DNA from: Streptomyces galbus
GTDB lineage: Bacteria; Actinomycetota; Actinomycetes; Streptomycetales; Streptomycetaceae
DNA: 64,000 nt
Assembly (NCBI RefSeq): GCF_005280195.1
Contig: NZ_SZPR01000010.1
Coordinates: 124,001 to 188,000, forward strand
Direction: 5' to 3'
Shown here: positions 63,422 to 64,000 of the stretch, in pieces
How positions within the stretch are numbered: position 1 is the first letter of the stretch
Layout of the letters: the number at the start of each line of letters is the position of its first letter
The notes under the pieces: model-generated
Databases searched by the model: none
What the model saw: only the letters and a program-made list of their open reading frames with translations
Told to the model about the DNA's origin: nothing
Translations under genes and position numbers: made by a program

Positions 63422-64000
63422 TCAGAACACGCTCAGGCCGGTGAGCGTGGTGAAGCGGTCCAGGGCCGCGACGCCGGCGACCGAGTTGCCGCGCTCGTCC
63501 AGGCCCGGGCTCCACACGCACAGGGTGCAGCGGCCGGGTACGACGGCGATGACGCCGCCGCCGACGCCGCTCTTGCCGGGCAGCCCGACGCGGTAGGCGA
63601 AGTCGCCGGCCGCGTCGTAGGTACCGCAGGTCAGCATGATCGCGTTGACCTGCTTGGCCTGGCTGCGGCTCAGGAGCCGGGAGCCGTCGGAGCGGATGCC
63701 GTGCCGGGCCAGGAACGTGGTCGCCAGCGCGAGGTCGGCGCAGGAGGCCGCGACGGAGCACTGGCGGAAGTACTGGTCGAGCAGCACCGGCACGGGGGTG
63801 GTGATGTTGCCGTAGGAGGCCATGAAATGGGCGAGGGCGGCGTTGCGGGCGCCGTGCGCCGACTCGGAGGCGGCCACCTCCTGGTCGAAGCCGAGCGCGG
63901 GGTTGCCGCTCTCGGAGCGCAGGAACGCCAGCAGTTCGCCGGCCGCGTCGCCGGTACGGCTGTGCAGGCGGTCGGTGACGACCAGGGCGCCCGCGTTGAT
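63422..64000 (-). CDS. glsA: Glutaminase, C-terminal two-thirds (5' end outside window)
   Basis: The serine-dependent beta-lactamase-like glutaminase, turning glutamine to glutamate and ammonia. The window edge cuts the gene at the INAGAL motif (the visible sequence starts INAGALVVTDRLHSRTGDAA). Later landmarks are SESGNPALGFDQEVAASES, NAALAHFMASYGNI, DQYFRQCSV and MLTCGTYDAAGDFAYRVGLP with GKSGVGGGVIAVVPG. The first ~110 residues with the SxxK motif are outside the window. It is on the same strand as the mannosyltransferases but 102 bases from them. Confidence 0.93.
   Translation of the reverse strand: MNAGALVVTDRLHSRTGDAAGELLAFLRSESGNPALGFDQEVAASESAHGARNAALAHFMASYGNITTPVPVLLDQYFRQCSVAASCADLALATTFLARHGIRSDGSRLLSRSQAKQVNAIMLTCGTYDAAGDFAYRVGLPGKSGVGGGVIAVVPGRCTLCVWSPGLDERGNSVAGVAALDRFTTLTGLSVF

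Overview
The window reads as chromosomal DNA of a Streptomyces or close relative. GC content and third-position GC are very high. Starts are a mix of ATG and GTG with GGAGG-type ribosome sites, and several other starts look leaderless. The families fit too: DUF397, DUF6479-like, an AfsR-like NB-ARC regulator, SpoIIE-type PAS/GAF phosphatase, GH75 chitosanase, R61-like serine hydrolase, furA-katG and DhaKLM. I see no tRNA, rRNA, CRISPR array, insertion sequence or prophage. About 62 protein genes cover nearly all of the window.

Layout. 0-9.4 kb: end of a secreted protein, a tandem universal stress protein, an orphan DUF397 protein, an alpha/beta hydrolase whose frame runs into that gene, PaaK-type and acyl-CoA ligases, a phytoene-desaturase-like flavoprotein, a copper-storage-like Cys-rich protein and a DUF6479-like membrane protein. 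9.4-17 kb: a fructosamine-kinase-like protein, PPK2, a phosphoribosyltransferase/hydrolase fusion that has lost most of its active-site residues, phosphoketolase, an RpiB-type isomerase and a SCO6745-like protein. 17-28.3 kb: katG-furA, an AraC/VOC pair, a TetR/DUF308 divergent pair, a marR-emrB operon, dhaKLM and chitosanase. 28.6-44.7 kb: secreted FN3 and small anchored proteins, a fadH-padR operon, a SpoIIE phosphatase, a PrmC-like methyltransferase, MarR, an oxidoreductase-GNAT pair, a molybdopterin oxidoreductase with its flavin reductase, and a CE7 esterase. 44.7-54.4 kb, more accessory in character: a secreted TNT-type NAD+ glycohydrolase with a small downstream gene (possible immunity protein), two secreted hydrolases, an MFS exporter with a divergent XRE-cupin regulator, and an AfsR-like NB-ARC/TPR regulator. 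54.8-64 kb: GntR, a padR-methyltransferase pair, SnoaL-like, a P-loop kinase, a short second-type Rho with a long pyrimidine-rich leader, a D-Ala-D-Ala carboxypeptidase, two membrane mannosyltransferases and a glutaminase cut by the window end.

The 10-16 kb block looks like energy and stress metabolism. PPK2 moves phosphate between polyphosphate and nucleotides, phosphoketolase makes acetyl phosphate from pentose phosphates, and RpiB interconverts pentose phosphates. Many local regulators sit beside their likely targets with visible palindromes in the shared promoter (TetR/DUF308, MarR/EmrB, Fur/KatG, XRE/MFS, PadR/FadH). Eleven genes have a -10-like hexamer exactly 6-7 nt before the start codon and, in most cases, no ribosome site, which points to leaderless transcripts. 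The items most worth following up are the TNT/small-protein pair, the inactivated phosphoribosyltransferase-hydrolase, and the short Rho whose RNA-binding aromatics are replaced.
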